Shown here piece by piece: positions 45,711-54,431 of a stretch of DNA of 64,000 nt. The DNA lies in the NCBI RefSeq assembly GCF_029338355.1, contig NZ_CP119802.1, forward strand, positions 2,170,001 to 2,234,000, read 5' to 3'. Below the pieces are notes generated by a model. The model worked only from the letters and a program-made list of their open reading frames with translations, was not told the DNA's origin and made no database searches. Position 1 is the first letter of the stretch. Each line of letters begins with the position of its first letter. This DNA is from Halosegnis marinus. GTDB taxonomy: Archaea > Halobacteriota > Halobacteria > Halobacteriales > Haloarculaceae. A program made the position numbers and the translations under genes.

Positions 45711-45775
45711 CGTTGTTCCGTGCGGGACCCCGCCGCGGGGCGCTCCCGGACGGCGATTCCGTCGGCAGCGCCCGG

Positions 45776-45784
45776 CTTTGTTAT
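45776..45784 (-). promoter_or_regulatory. ATAACAAAG promoter element upstream of glmS
   Basis: Exact ATAACAAAG on the minus strand with GCCGGG following. Its first base is 74 nt before the short-ORF start and about 180 nt before glmS, so a leader of about 40 nt before the short ORF is implied. This gives glmS its own promoter despite the co-directional genes upstream. Confidence 0.6.
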
Positions 45785-45844
45785 ACTCGGGTTGCCGCTG
45801 TGACAGTTGTTGCCTAGCACGCGTAGGCGGTCCATACACCCCGG

Positions 45845-47209
45845 TCATCGCCGCTCCCCCCGGCCGACCGTGTACACCTCGCCCTCGACCGCCGCGGGGT
45901 CGACCGCGTCGCGCCCGTCCACGACCACGAGGTCGCCGAGCGCGCCCCAGTCGATACCCTCGAACTCCGGGTGGGCCGTGACCAGCACGGCCGCGTCCAC
46001 GTCGAGCTCGGGGAGGTCGGCGAGCGCGACCGCCTCGGCCGGGAACGCCGAGAGGTCGTCCAACACCGGGTCGGCGAGATAGAGGGTCGCGCCGTCGTCG
46101 GCCAGCGCCCGGGTCACGGGCATCGCGGGCGACTTGCGCGTCTCCGCGACGCCCGCGCGGTAGGCCGCGCCGAGGACGAGCACCCGCGCGTCGTGTATCG
46201 AGGTCCCCCGGTCCGCGAGCCGGTCGGTCAGCTCCCGCACCGCGAACAGCGGCATCCCGTCGTTGACCGCGCGCGCGGTCCGGGTCAGCGGCGCGTCCCG
46301 CCCGAACTCCGACAGCAGGAAGTACGGGTAGTAGGGGATACAGTGCCCCCCGACGCCGATGCCCGGGTCGTGGATGGCACAGAACGGCTGGGTGTTCGCG
46401 GTGTCGATGGCCGCGCGCACGTCCGCGCCGAGGTCGTCCGCGAACCGCGCCAGTTCGTTCGCCAGCGCGATGTTCACGTCGCGGTAGATGCCCTCGAACA
46501 CCTTCACGCACTCCGCGGTCGTCGCGTCCGCGACGGCCACCACCTCGTTCGTGGTGACGTGTTCGTACACCAGCCGCGCGGCGCGCGTACTCTCCGCATC
46601 GACGCCGCCGACGACCTTCGGGTACGCGCCGCCGATGTCGCGCAGCGCGCGCCCGCTCGACGTGCGCTCGGGGCAGAAGGCCAGCCCGTACTCCCCGGCC
46701 GAGAGCCCGCTCCCGCGTTCGAGCAGCGGCGCGACGGTGTCCGCACAGGTGCGCGGCGGCACCGTCGATTCGACGACCACGAGGTCGCCGGGCGACAGCC
46801 CCGCGGCCACGGTGTCCACGACGCTCCGCAGCGCCGAGAGGTCGGCCAGCCCGTCGTCGTCCACCGTCGTCGGCACGATGACGACGTGGACGCGCGCGTC
46901 CGCGGCGGCCGCCTCCCCGTCGGTCGTCGCCGAGAGCGCGCCCGTCGCGACGGTGTCCGCGACGAGGTGGCCGAGCCCCGGCTCCCGGCCGACGGGCGCG
47001 TCCCCGTCGTTCACCGCGGCGACGCGGTCCGGGTCGATATCGACGCCCGTCGCGTTCCCGGTGACCGACGCGAAGACGGCCGCCAGCGGCAGGCCCATCT
47101 TCCCGAGGCCGTACACCGCGACCGGGACCGCGCCCTCCACGAACTGCTGGCGGCGGACGGCCGCGGGAATCCCGTCGCCGTAGACGCTCGCCGTCGTCGC
47201 GCGGCTCAC
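45845..47209 (-). CDS. nucleotide-sugar 6-dehydrogenase (WbpA/WecC type)
   Basis: 454 residues. Rossmann motif VAVYGLGKMGLPLAAVF (about 30-46), the sugar-binding middle helix with ECVKVFEGIYRDVNIALANELA (about 234-255) and the catalytic Cys290 in GIGVGGHCIPYYP. This oxidises C6 of a UDP-GlcNAc- or UDP-ManNAc-type sugar to a uronic acid in two NAD+ steps; the ADATTAECVKVFEG type resembles UDP-HexNAc rather than UDP-glucose enzymes. GTG start at 47209 overlaps the Gfo/Idh stop by four bases. Confidence 0.92.
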   Translation of the reverse strand: MSRATTASVYGDGIPAAVRRQQFVEGAVPVAVYGLGKMGLPLAAVFASVTGNATGVDIDPDRVAAVNDGDAPVGREPGLGHLVADTVATGALSATTDGEAAAADARVHVVIVPTTVDDDGLADLSALRSVVDTVAAGLSPGDLVVVESTVPPRTCADTVAPLLERGSGLSAGEYGLAFCPERTSSGRALRDIGGAYPKVVGGVDAESTRAARLVYEHVTTNEVVAVADATTAECVKVFEGIYRDVNIALANELARFADDLGADVRAAIDTANTQPFCAIHDPGIGVGGHCIPYYPYFLLSEFGRDAPLTRTARAVNDGMPLFAVRELTDRLADRGTSIHDARVLVLGAAYRAGVAETRKSPAMPVTRALADDGATLYLADPVLDDLSAFPAEAVALADLPELDVDAAVLVTAHPEFEGIDWGALGDLVVVDGRDAVDPAAVEGEVYTVGRGERR

Positions 47210-48177
47210 GGCAGCGTCACCTCCGCGTCGGGCGCGGCCACCGCGTCCAGTATCTCCTCGGCGACGGCGAGCGCGCGCAGGCCGTCGCGCCCGCTCACGA
47301 CGGGGTCGCCCCCGGTGCGGACGGCCTCGGCGAACGCCGACAGCTCCGCGCGCAGCGGCTCGCCGTTCTCGACGGTCGGGTGTTCGGTGATGGACTCGTG
47401 GCGGTAGCGCACGTCGCCGTTGTTGACGATGTACTCCGGCAGCGAGTGGCGGTGTATCTCGACGGACTGGTCGCCGTAGTCGACGTTCACCTGACACTGC
47501 CGCGCGGTGAGCGACAGCGCCCGGACCTTCTCCTGGGTGACGCGGCTCGCGGTGAGCGTCGCCACGACGCCGCTCTCGAAGGTGAGCACCGCGGTCGCGT
47601 ACTGGCCGTCGTCCGTGCCCGACGCCTCGACGCGTTCGAGCGGGCCGTCCACGAGCGACAGCAACACGTCGATGTCGTGGATCATCAGGTCGAGGACGAC
47701 CCCGTCGTCCACCCGCCGGTCGAGGGGCGGGCCGAGCCGGTCGGCCGTCACCGCCACGAGGTCGAGGTCGGGGACGATGTCGGCGAGCGCGACGACGGCG
47801 GGGTTGAACCGCTCGACGTGGCCCACCTGCAACACGAGTCCCTCCCGGTCGGCGCGCTCGACGAGCGCCTCCCCGGTCGCCGCGTCCTCGACGAACGGCT
47901 TCTCGACGAGGAGGTGCGTCCCTGCGTCCATCGCGGCGTCGGCCACCTCGGCGTGGTAGGGGGTCGGCACCGCGACGGAGACGGCATCGACCTCGGCGAG
48001 CAGCGCGTCGCGGTCGTACGCGACGGTGTCGTACTCCTCGGCGACGCGGGCGGCGCGCTCCGCGTCCGCGTCCGCGACCCCGACGAGCCGCGTGTCGGGC
48101 AGTTCCCGGTAGAGGCGCGCGTGGTGGCGACCCATCGTGCCGACCCCGACGACGCCCGTCCGGACCGGCTCACTCAT
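47206..48177 (-). CDS. Gfo/Idh/MocA-family oxidoreductase (WbpB-like)
   Basis: 323 residues. N-terminal Rossmann fold GVVGVGTMGRHHARLYRELP, the EKP motif in HLLVEKPFVEDAATGEAL near residue 95 and the C-terminal alpha/beta domain with DLMIHDIDVLLSLVDGP, in which the conserved D-I-x-x-x substrate His is visible. In the Wbp route WbpB oxidises C3 of the uronate to give a 3-keto sugar. Its start overlaps the aminotransferase stop by eight bases, so the row is co-translated. Confidence 0.9.
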   Translation of the reverse strand: MSEPVRTGVVGVGTMGRHHARLYRELPDTRLVGVADADAERAARVAEEYDTVAYDRDALLAEVDAVSVAVPTPYHAEVADAAMDAGTHLLVEKPFVEDAATGEALVERADREGLVLQVGHVERFNPAVVALADIVPDLDLVAVTADRLGPPLDRRVDDGVVLDLMIHDIDVLLSLVDGPLERVEASGTDDGQYATAVLTFESGVVATLTASRVTQEKVRALSLTARQCQVNVDYGDQSVEIHRHSLPEYIVNNGDVRYRHESITEHPTVENGEPLRAELSAFAEAVRTGGDPVVSGRDGLRALAVAEEILDAVAAPDAEVTLP

Positions 48178-49282
48178 CGGCGACCACCTCCCGCACCGCG
48201 GCGACGACGCGGTCGATGTCGGTCCCCGAGAGCCGCGGGTGGACCGGGAGCGACAGCACCTCCTCGGCCGCGCGCTCGGCGTTCGGGTACGAGCCGTCCC
48301 AGCCGTCGTAGGCCGGCTGCCGGTGGACCGGCGTCGGGTAGTAGACGCCCGTGTCGATGCCGCGCGCGTCGAGCGCCTCGCGCAGGGCGTCGCGGTCGTC
48401 CGTCCGCACCGTGTACTGGTGGTACGCGTGGCGCCGGCCCGTCCGGACCGGCGGGAGGGTGAGCGGGGTGTCCGCGAGCGCGGCCGTGAGCGCGGCGGCG
48501 TGTTCCCGCCGCGCCTGGACGAACCGCGGGAGCCGGTCGAGCTGTGCCCGGCCGAGCGCCGCGGCCACGTCGGTCATCCGGAAGTTGTGGCCCACCTCGA
48601 CGTGTTCGTAGCTCGACCCGCCCGTCGCCCGGCCGTGGTTGCGGAAGCGGCGCGCGCGCTCGGCCACGTCGTCGCGGTCGGTGACGACCATACCCCCCTC
48701 CCCCGTCGTCATGTTCTTCGTCGGGTAGAAGGAGAAACAGCCGGCGTCGCCCACAGTGCCGGCCGGTTTCCCCCCGACGCCCGCGCCGTGCGCCTGTGCG
48801 GCGTCCTCGACGAGCGCGAGGTCGTGGTCGTCGGCGATGTCGGCGAAGCGGTCCGTTCGGGCGGGGAGCCCGTAGAGGTGGACGACGAGCAGCGCGTCGG
48901 CGTCGTGTTCGCGGACGGCCCGCTCGGCGGCGTCCGGGTCGAGGTTCAGCGTGCGCTCGTCCACGTCGGCGAACACGGGGGTCGCGCCGCACAGGCGGAC
49001 GGCGTTGGCCGTGGCGACGAAGGTGAACGGCGTCGTCACGACCGTGTCGCCCGGCCCGATGCCGAGCGCGTGGAGCGCGACGTGCAGCGCCGCGGTCCCG
49101 TTCGACACCGCGACGGCGTGGTCGACGCCGTGGGTCGCGGCGAAGGTGGACTCGAACGCCTCGACCTCCTCGCCGGCCGCGAGCGACCCGCTCGCGAGCA
49201 CCCGTTCGACGTTCTCGCGCGCGCGCTCCCCGACGTCCGGGGCGGCGATGGGGACGCGCGGCCGCTCCTCGCTGCGGCTCAC
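48170..49282 (-). CDS. DegT/DnrJ/EryC1/StrS sugar aminotransferase (WbpE-like)
   Basis: 370 residues, fold-type [50 protein letters not shown] with Asp160 and [15 protein letters not shown] with the PLP Lys189, then [19 protein letters not shown]. WbpE transfers an amino group from glutamate to the 3-keto uronate. The GTG start at 49282 overlaps the acetyltransferase stop by four bases. Confidence 0.93.
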   Translation of the reverse strand: MSRSEERPRVPIAAPDVGERARENVERVLASGSLAAGEEVEAFESTFAATHGVDHAVAVSNGTAALHVALHALGIGPGDTVVTTPFTFVATANAVRLCGATPVFADVDERTLNLDPDAAERAVREHDADALLVVHLYGLPARTDRFADIADDHDLALVEDAAQAHGAGVGGKPAGTVGDAGCFSFYPTKNMTTGEGGMVVTDRDDVAERARRFRNHGRATGGSSYEHVEVGHNFRMTDVAAALGRAQLDRLPRFVQARREHAAALTAALADTPLTLPPVRTGRRHAYHQYTVRTDDRDALREALDARGIDTGVYYPTPVHRQPAYDGWDGSYPNAERAAEEVLSLPVHPRLSGTDIDRVVAAVREVVADE

Positions 49283-49884
49283 GCGTCGTTCCCCCCGTCG
49301 AGTTCCGGCGGCAGCGGCTCGTGGCGCGCGGGCGCCCCGACCGCGAGCGTCCGCGCGGGCACGTCCTCGGTCACGACCGCGCCCGCGGCGACGAACGCTC
49401 CCTCCCCGACGGTGACGCCGGGCAGAACCGTCGCGTTGGCCCCGACCGAGACGTCGTCGGCGAGCGTCGGCCCCGCCAGTTCGGTCTCGCGGCGCAACGG
49501 GTACGGGTCGTTCGTCAGGGTCGCCGACGGGCCGACGAACACGTCGTCGCCGACCGTCGTCTCCCGCGGGAGGTACACCCCCGTCTGGAGGCTGACGCGC
49601 GACCCGAGCGTCGTCGCGCCGTCGATGACGGCGTTCGTCCCGACGAGCACCTCGTCGCCGGCGCGCGTCCCCTCGCGAATCAGGGCGTTGTGCCCCGTCG
49701 CGAAGTCGTCGCCGACGACCACGTCGCCGTAGACGACCGTCCCCGAGCGCACCGTCGCGCGCTGGCCGAACACCGGCGGGTCCCGTCCCTCGCCGGCCTC
49801 GACGACTACGTCGGGCGCGAGCGTGCAGTCGCGTCCGTGCTGTACCGTCCGTGCCGCGTCGCCGCGGTGGGTTGATGGCTCCAC
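49279..49884 (-). CDS. left-handed beta-helix N-acetyltransferase (WbpD-like)
   Basis: 201 residues. Repeated hexapeptide turns from about residue 40 to 180 ([60 protein letters not shown]) give a trimeric left-handed helix with the catalytic-type His in [12 protein letters not shown]. In the Wbp route WbpD adds the 3-N-acetyl group from acetyl-CoA. It is the first gene of the row of five; GTG start at 49884. Confidence 0.9.
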   Translation of the reverse strand: MEPSTHRGDAARTVQHGRDCTLAPDVVVEAGEGRDPPVFGQRATVRSGTVVYGDVVVGDDFATGHNALIREGTRAGDEVLVGTNAVIDGATTLGSRVSLQTGVYLPRETTVGDDVFVGPSATLTNDPYPLRRETELAGPTLADDVSVGANATVLPGVTVGEGAFVAAGAVVTEDVPARTLAVGAPARHEPLPPELDGGNDA

Positions 49885-49911
49885 GTTGGGCGCGGCTACC
49901 CGGTATCCGGG

Positions 49912-49920
49912 CTTTGTTAT
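49912..49920 (-). promoter_or_regulatory. ATAACAAAG promoter element of the wbp-like row
   Basis: Exact ATAACAAAG on the minus strand, its first base 36 nt before the GTG at 49884. The transcript would be leaderless or have a very short leader. Confidence 0.65.
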
Positions 49921-49971
49921 GCAGAGCTTTGTGACCGTATGCCATGGCAGGATTCGGCCGACAGCGTCCGC

Positions 49972-50958
49972 CTACTCGGCCGTCGCGTTCGCGGGAACGT
50001 CGAGCCACACGTACACCGAGCGGTAGGCGGTCGCGTCGGTCGGCGCGGCCGGCGCGTCGCCGCGGTACACGAGGTAGAACAGCCGGAGGTCCGTGCCGGT
50101 CATCGTCGGCCGGACCGTGTGGGGCTCGACCCACCGCTCGCCGGCGGCGACCGTCGCGTCGAGCCGGTCGAGTTCGGCCCGCTCCGTGACGGTGCCGTTC
50201 GCCGCGACGCGCTGGAGCTGGACGACGACCGTGTAGCTCGTCGTCGCCGACTCGTGGTTCTCGACGGCCAGCACGAGCGGCGCCGACCCGCCGGCCGGCA
50301 CCGACGTCGGGTAGCCCGACGCGACGAGGTCCCCGCTCTCGTTCTCCGCGAGCAGCGCCGTCGAGGTGTACGACTCGCCGCCGGCCGGCGTCGTCACCGC
50401 GAGCCCCGCGGTCGCGACGGCCGCGACCACCGCGACCGCGAGCGCGACCGACCCGAGGCGGGACCCGAGCCCGCCCGACGGGAGCCGGAGCGAGCCGAGC
50501 CACGCGTCGTCGCGCAGTCGGAACCGCTCGCCCGGCGGCAGTCGGTTCCGGCGGACGACGGCGGCGACCAGCCCGGCGGCGACCAGCCCGGTCAGCGCGC
50601 CGACGAACGCCCGCGCCCCGAGGCCGACCCCCGAGACGTCGAGCGCGACGCCGACGAGCGGGAGCGCGGCGAGGCTGAGCCCGAACGACAGGGCGAGCCG
50701 CGCGGGCAGCCCCTCGCCGGCGGCGTCGCCGGCGCCCCCGGCGCGCGGGAACAGCGCCGCCTGGACGGCGTACCCGGGGAGCACGAACAGTACCAGCAGC
50801 CCGGCGCCGACCCTGAGCGCGCCGGGGGCGGCCGGCGTCCACACGAGGACGGCGTCGGCGACGACGGCGAGCAACAGCGGCACCAGGCAGTCGGCCGGGA
50901 GCTCGACCGCGCGGGCGGTCGGCCCGCCCGGGAGTCGCACGGTGATGGAGTCCTTCAT
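49972..50958 (-). CDS. DUF1616 membrane protein
   Basis: 328 residues. Four to five hydrophobic segments in the N-terminal part (LVPLLLAVVADAVLVW, LLVLFVLPGYAVQAALF, RLALSFGLSLAALPLVG) and another near residue 155; then an external beta domain (PLVLAVENHESATTSYTVVV). DUF1616 proteins are typical of archaeal surface-glycan loci, role unknown; the PGY in helix 2 is the family hallmark. Start at ATG 50958, 48 nt after an ATAACAATG box; GTG 50985 would lie in the predicted non-transcribed part. Confidence 0.85.
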   Translation of the reverse strand: MKDSITVRLPGGPTARAVELPADCLVPLLLAVVADAVLVWTPAAPGALRVGAGLLVLFVLPGYAVQAALFPRAGGAGDAAGEGLPARLALSFGLSLAALPLVGVALDVSGVGLGARAFVGALTGLVAAGLVAAVVRRNRLPPGERFRLRDDAWLGSLRLPSGGLGSRLGSVALAVAVVAAVATAGLAVTTPAGGESYTSTALLAENESGDLVASGYPTSVPAGGSAPLVLAVENHESATTSYTVVVQLQRVAANGTVTERAELDRLDATVAAGERWVEPHTVRPTMTGTDLRLFYLVYRGDAPAAPTDATAYRSVYVWLDVPANATAE

Positions 50959-50997
50959 GACGTCTGAGTCGCTATCCCGGCTCACCCGCTCGGCTCG

Positions 50998-51006
50998 CAT
51001 TGTTAT
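50998..51006 (-). promoter_or_regulatory. ATAACAAAG-type element of the DUF1616 gene
   Basis: ATAACAATG on the minus strand. Transcription would start near 50973, with a 15-nt leader before the ATG at 50958. It is back to back with the plus-strand element at 51122. Confidence 0.55.
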
Positions 51007-51121
51007 GACCGTCCTACGGGCGAGCCCGTGAGTGGGCGTGTCACGGGGTGTCGATACCGCCGCGTTACCGCCCGCGGGCGGCCGGAGGTCATACATCCCC
51101 GCTACCCGCGGTACACCGAGA

Positions 51122-51130
51122 ATAACAAAG
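51122..51130 (+). promoter_or_regulatory. ATAACAAAG promoter element of regulator B
   Basis: Exact ATAACAAAG with its first base 33 nt before the ATG of the 19-aa ORF at 51155, which itself precedes the DUF7344 gene at 51218. So the short ORF, not the regulator, sits at the predicted transcript start. Confidence 0.65.
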
Positions 51131-51154
51131 GGTCGCTGCGGGGTGTAAGCGACC

Positions 51155-51214
51155 ATGTCCGGCGCCCGAACGCCCAGCGCGATGGCCGAGGTCGCACCCG
51201 GCTCCGGTGAGTAG
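51155..51214 (+). CDS. 19-aa leader ORF before regulator B
   Basis: MSGARTPSAMAEVAPGSGE, stop TAG three bases before the GTG of the DUF7344 gene. Its ATG is at the exact leaderless position for the promoter at 51122. Likely a leader peptide that lets ribosomes reach the GTG start; no family. Confidence 0.45.
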   Translation: MSGARTPSAMAEVAPGSGE

Positions 51215-51217
51215 GAC

Positions 51218-51775
51218 GTGTCGCCGGACACCGACGACTCGCTCTCGCAGGACCTCGTCTTCGACCTGTTGAGCAGCCAGCGTCGTCGGATGGTGCTGTA
51301 CTACCTCCGCCGCCACGGCGGCGAGGGGACGATAACGGAGCTGGCCGACCAGATCGCCGCGCTGGAGAACGACGTCGAGCCGGCGGAGCTGACGAAACAA
51401 CAGCAGAAGCGGGTGTACGTCTCCATCTACCAGACGCATATCCCGAAGCTGGCGGACGCGGGCGTCGTCGAGTACGACCGCGACAGCGGCGAGGTGGCGC
51501 TCACCCGCCTCGCGCGCGAGATAGACCGCTACCTAACCCCCGGCTCGACGGAGTCGTACCCGTGGGAGCTCCACTACCTCGGGCTCACGACGCTCGGGGC
51601 CGTGGTGCTCCTGCTGTCGGTCGCGGGCGTCCCGCCGTTCGCGGGCCTGTCGGGCGCGCTGCTGGCGGCGCTTCTCGTCGCGGCCTTCGTCGTGTCGAGC
51701 GTCGTCCAGTTCGTCCGCTCGCGCGCGAACCGCGAGCGCCTGCCGGAGGAGCTGACGGAGGACGCGTTCCCCTGA
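51218..51775 (+). CDS. membrane-anchored DUF7344 winged-helix regulator B
   Basis: 185 residues. The winged helix LVFDLLSSQRRRMVLYYLRR to KRVYVSIYQTHIPKLADAGVVEYDRDSGEVAL (about 12-95), then two hydrophobic segments (about 122-168) and a charged tail RSRANRERLPEELTEDAFP. Same architecture as the protein at 42970 and clearly related (QRRRxVLxYL, VYVxIYQTHIPK). Probably a membrane-bound regulator of the surrounding polysaccharide genes. GTG start at 51218. Confidence 0.85.
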   Translation: MSPDTDDSLSQDLVFDLLSSQRRRMVLYYLRRHGGEGTITELADQIAALENDVEPAELTKQQQKRVYVSIYQTHIPKLADAGVVEYDRDSGEVALTRLAREIDRYLTPGSTESYPWELHYLGLTTLGAVVLLLSVAGVPPFAGLSGALLAALLVAAFVVSSVVQFVRSRANRERLPEELTEDAFP

Positions 51776-51956
51776 GTCCCGGTACTCCGGGCTTACGGGC
51801 GAGTAGGGCGGCCGAAACGCGCGAAACGGACGAAAGCCATAACACCCGGTCGGGGCCGACGGGCGAACAGCCATCCGGGAACGGAACGGTACGGACGGGG
51901 CGGGAAACGCAGGCCGGGCGCAACGACCCGGTACGTACTCGGAGGCGACACATGAC

Positions 51957-52262
51957 ATGGACCGAGCGAACACGGGGGAACCGACGGTGAACGCCGACTG
52001 GGACGAGATCGGCTACGTGATCAGCTCCCGCTATCGCGTGGCGGTGTTGCGGCGGCTCGCGGACAGCCCCGCGACGCCCTCGCAGATAGCGAGCGACGCC
52101 GACTGCTCCATCGCACACGTCTCGCGGGCGCTCCACGAGCTCCGCGAGCGCGACCTGCTCGAACTGCTGGTGCCCGAGGACAGGAAGAAGGGACGCGTGT
52201 ACGGTATCACGGAGCCGGGCCGGGCGGTGTGGAGCCGCATCGAGGCCGAGGACCTCGCCTGA
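51957..52262 (+). CDS. ArsR/MarR-type winged-helix regulator
   Basis: 101 residues. IGYVISSRYRVAVLRRLADS starts the helix bundle; ATPSQIASDADCSIAHVSRA (turn and recognition helix) and KKGRVYGITEPGRAVW (wing) follow. It fits haloarchaeal ArsR-like winged-helix proteins. Nearby promoter not clear; the region 51776-51956 has no other gene and one ATAACACCC that does not fit the spacing. Confidence 0.85.
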   Translation: MDRANTGEPTVNADWDEIGYVISSRYRVAVLRRLADSPATPSQIASDADCSIAHVSRALHELRERDLLELLVPEDRKKGRVYGITEPGRAVWSRIEAEDLA

Positions 52263-52266
52263 GTCG

Positions 52267-52371
52267 CTACTCCTCCTCCGGGACCAGCTGGTCCGGGTTG
52301 CGTCGGTACCTCGGCGTGTTCACGAACTGGCGTATCCGGTCGCGGTCGCTTTGTGACAGGTGGTCTGTCAT
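52267..52371 (-). CDS. 34-aa conserved-looking mini-protein
   Basis: 34 residues, MTDHLSQSDRDRIRQFVNTP then RYRRNPDQLVPEEE. A basic-acidic short helix followed by PxYxRxPxxLxPEE, which I faintly recall from haloarchaeal genomes. A GTAACTTT stretch on the minus strand at about 52398 is at the right distance for its TATA box. Function unknown. Confidence 0.5.
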   Translation of the reverse strand: MTDHLSQSDRDRIRQFVNTPRYRRNPDQLVPEEE

Positions 52372-52627
52372 AGTCGGGGGGAAGAACGGGGTGTGGAAAG
52401 TTACAACGGCGCTACCGACCGGGTAGCCGGCCCGTTCCGCGGCCGCGCCCTGCGCGCGAGAACCCCGGGACGGCACCGTGTAGTCAATCGTTACCACGGG
52501 ACGAGGTCGTCCTTTCGGCTCCCGAACGCGGGCGCCGAGCGAACCGCGCGCGGCCGCCGTAGCGAAACGTAGCTAACTGGCTGGCATCCTGTCGATTCGA
52601 ATATACTTCGGCACGGCGTACGCACGA

Positions 52628-52654
52628 ACGGTTCCGCCTTGGGGACGGAACCGT
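52628..52654. other. perfect 9-bp hairpin
   Basis: ACGGTTCCG (52628-52636), loop CCTTGGGGA, CGGAACCGT (52646-52654). No T-tract follows, so it is unlike an intrinsic terminator. It lies 30 nt after the AT-rich GAATATAC and might be part of a non-coding RNA. Confidence 0.45.
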
Positions 52655-52788
52655 CGGCCGGGTACCCTACCGCGGGCCCGGTCGCCTATCGCGTCCCGGG
52701 CTCTCCCCCGGCCCGGTGACCCCCTTGTACGCTCCCCCGGGGCCGGCGCGCCACGGCGCGACGGACCGCGAGGGCCCGTACCCGACGC

Positions 52789-52797
52789 ATAACTAAT
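52789..52797 (+). promoter_or_regulatory. ATAACAAAG-type element, weak
   Basis: ATAACTAAT, 79 nt before the short ORF at 52868; it would imply a leader of about 45 nt. Confidence 0.4.
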
Positions 52798-52867
52798 CGG
52801 TCGTCCCCCGACGGGGCGTCCGGGGACGGGACGGGCAGGTGGTCGCACCGGTCCCCTTTTCCATACC

Positions 52868-52939
52868 ATGCGCGACGGCCCGACGACACGACCGCGAGCA
52901 CCGACACACGGAGCGGCCGCGCCGGGGGGAGCCGACTGA
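52868..52939 (+). CDS. 23-aa leader ORF before the YdjM-like gene
   Basis: MRDGPTTRPRAPTHGAAAPG then GAD, stop TGA directly followed by the ATG of the next gene (TGAATG). Low-complexity Pro/Thr/Ala/Arg. May be a leader for translational coupling or chance. Confidence 0.35.
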   Translation: MRDGPTTRPRAPTHGAAAPGGAD

Positions 52940-53542
52940 ATGTGGCCGTGGGGCCACGTCGCGTTCGCGTACGTCTGCTACTCGCTCGGGAGTCGCGCGC
53001 TCGTCCGCGAGCCGCCCGCCGGTCGCGAGGCGCTCGTCGTCGCCGTCGCCGCGCTCGGCCCCGACCTCCTCGACAAGCCGCTGTCGTGGGGGCTCGGCGT
53101 CTTCCCGACGGGGAACGCGCTCGGCCACTCGGCGTTCGTCGCCCTGCCCGCGGGCCTCGCCGTGCTCGCGCTCGGGCAGCGATACGGTCGCCGGCGGGAG
53201 GCGGCCGCGGCCGTCGTCGGCTACTGGACGCACCTCGTCGGGGACGTGGGGTTCGGCGCGCTCGTCTCGGGCGACCTCGACCTCGGGGCGGTGCTGTGGC
53301 CGCTCGTCGCCCGCGAGCCGTACGCGACCGACGAGGGATTGGTCGGGCGCACGCTCCGGTATCTCCGCGAGTTCGCGGCCGACGCGGCCGACGGCGAGTT
53401 CGCCGCCGGGGTCCTCCTCGTCGCCTACGTCGCCCCGAGCGCCGTCGCGCTCGCGCTGTGGCTCCTCGACGGCCGGCCCGGCCCGGGGACGCTCCGCCGG
53501 CTGGTCGCCCGGCTCCGCCGCACCGCGGCCGGGACGGCCTGA
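52940..53542 (+). CDS. YdjM/DUF457-type membrane-bound metal-dependent hydrolase
   Basis: 200 residues. WGHVAFAYVCYSLGSRA, AALGPDLLDKPLSW, NALGHSAFVALPAGLAVL and VVGYWTHLVGDVGFG contain the family's His/Asp set (His6, Asp in GPDLLDK, His in GHS, His/Asp in THLVGD) within four hydrophobic segments. The LexA-binding-inner-membrane hydrolase family (YdjM) is similar. Its substrate is unknown; it is often near surface-glycan genes in haloarchaea. Confidence 0.85.
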   Translation: MWPWGHVAFAYVCYSLGSRALVREPPAGREALVVAVAALGPDLLDKPLSWGLGVFPTGNALGHSAFVALPAGLAVLALGQRYGRRREAAAAVVGYWTHLVGDVGFGALVSGDLDLGAVLWPLVAREPYATDEGLVGRTLRYLREFAADAADGEFAAGVLLVAYVAPSAVALALWLLDGRPGPGTLRRLVARLRRTAAGTA

Positions 53543-53554
53543 GGTATCCGACGT

Positions 53555-53563
53555 ATAACCAAG
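53555..53563 (+). promoter_or_regulatory. ATAACAAAG-type element (53588 gene)
   Basis: ATAACCAAG, first base 33 nt before the ATG at 53588, so leaderless. Confidence 0.65.
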
Positions 53564-53587
53564 CGGGCGAGCGGCGACCCCGCGAGC

Positions 53588-54349
53588 ATGGCTACTGACG
53601 GTGTCGGCGCCATCGCCGACCGACCCGCGGCGTTCACCCTCGACGAGTACGGGGCGCTGCTCGACGCGCTGTGCGACCGCGACCGCGAGTTCGTCGGCTA
53701 CGACGACCCGCTCGACGAGGGGAGCGTCCTCCTGCGCCACGACGTGGACTTCTCGCCGCGGCGCGCGCTCGACTGTGCCCGTATCGAGGCCGACCGCGGC
53801 GTGCGCGCGACGTACTTCTTCCTCGTCTCCTGTCCGCTGTACAACCTCGCCTTCCGGCCGAACCGCGACCTGCTCGTCCGGCTCCGCGCGCTCGGCCACG
53901 ACGTCGGCCTCCACTTCAGCACCCACCAGTACTGGAACGACGACCCCGGCGACGACGCCATCGAGGAGCGCGTCGCCGCCGAGCGCGACGTGCTGGCGGC
54001 GCTCGGGGCCGATCCCGTCGACGCCGTCTCGTTCCACCGGCCGCCCGAGTGGGTGTTCGAGCGCCGCTTCGACGGCTTCGACAGCACCTACGAGCCGCGC
54101 TTCTTCCGCGAGGTGGCCTACCGGAGCGACTCGAACATGCGCTGGCGCGCGGAGCCGCCCTTCGCCGACGGGGTTCCCGACCGGCTCCAGCTGCTCGTCC
54201 ACCCCGGGCTGTGGGGGCCCGAGGACGCCGACTTCGCCGAGCGCGTCCGGACCGAGGTGAACCACGAGCTGTCGCGCACCGCCCGGTACATGACCGAGAC
54301 GCTCGTCGACAAGCGGTACCACGCCGTCGAGTTCGGCCACGGCGGGTAA
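53588..54349 (+). CDS. polysaccharide-deacetylase-like (NodB fold) protein A
   Basis: 253 residues. GSVLLRHDVDFSPRRALDCA holds the NodB HD metal pair, GVRATYFFLVSCPLYNLAF the next strand, and GHDVGLHFSTHQYW the H-x3-H metal-binding motif (HFSTH). SFHRPPEWVF is the R-P motif. It probably removes acetyl groups from a sugar or from a lipid-linked intermediate; no signal peptide is visible, so it may act in the cytoplasm. Substrate unknown. Confidence 0.88.
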   Translation: MATDGVGAIADRPAAFTLDEYGALLDALCDRDREFVGYDDPLDEGSVLLRHDVDFSPRRALDCARIEADRGVRATYFFLVSCPLYNLAFRPNRDLLVRLRALGHDVGLHFSTHQYWNDDPGDDAIEERVAAERDVLAALGADPVDAVSFHRPPEWVFERRFDGFDSTYEPRFFREVAYRSDSNMRWRAEPPFADGVPDRLQLLVHPGLWGPEDADFAERVRTEVNHELSRTARYMTETLVDKRYHAVEFGHGG

Positions 54350-54397
54350 TCTCGCCGTTCGCCGACACAAGCTCGGCTTTCCGACGCGGCTCGGTCA

Positions 54398-54406
54398 ATA
54401 ACAATC
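54398..54406 (+). promoter_or_regulatory. ATAACAAAG-type element (54432 gene)
   Basis: ATAACAATC, first base 34 nt before the GTG at 54432; supports that start. Confidence 0.65.
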
Positions 54407-54431
54407 AGGCCGCCCCGCGGTGTAAGGTCCC

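Larger units (their letters stand above)
52372..52867. other. 496-bp region without a clear gene
   Basis: Holds the promoter of the 34-aa gene (minus), a 9-bp-stem hairpin at 52628-52654 after an AT-rich stretch GAATATAC near 52598, and an ATAACTAAT element at 52789. Open frames here are GC-rich shadows. A small RNA could be encoded, but there is no direct evidence. Confidence 0.5.

Noticed and set aside
45711-45844. Riboswitch or glmS-type ribozyme before glmS.
   Set aside because: No conserved ribozyme core is visible, only an ATAACAAAG promoter and a short ORF; glmS ribozymes are bacterial.
51839-51847. ATAACACCC as a further member of the ATAACAAAG group.
   Set aside because: No start codon lies near +33 (about 51872), and the AAAG part is missing.
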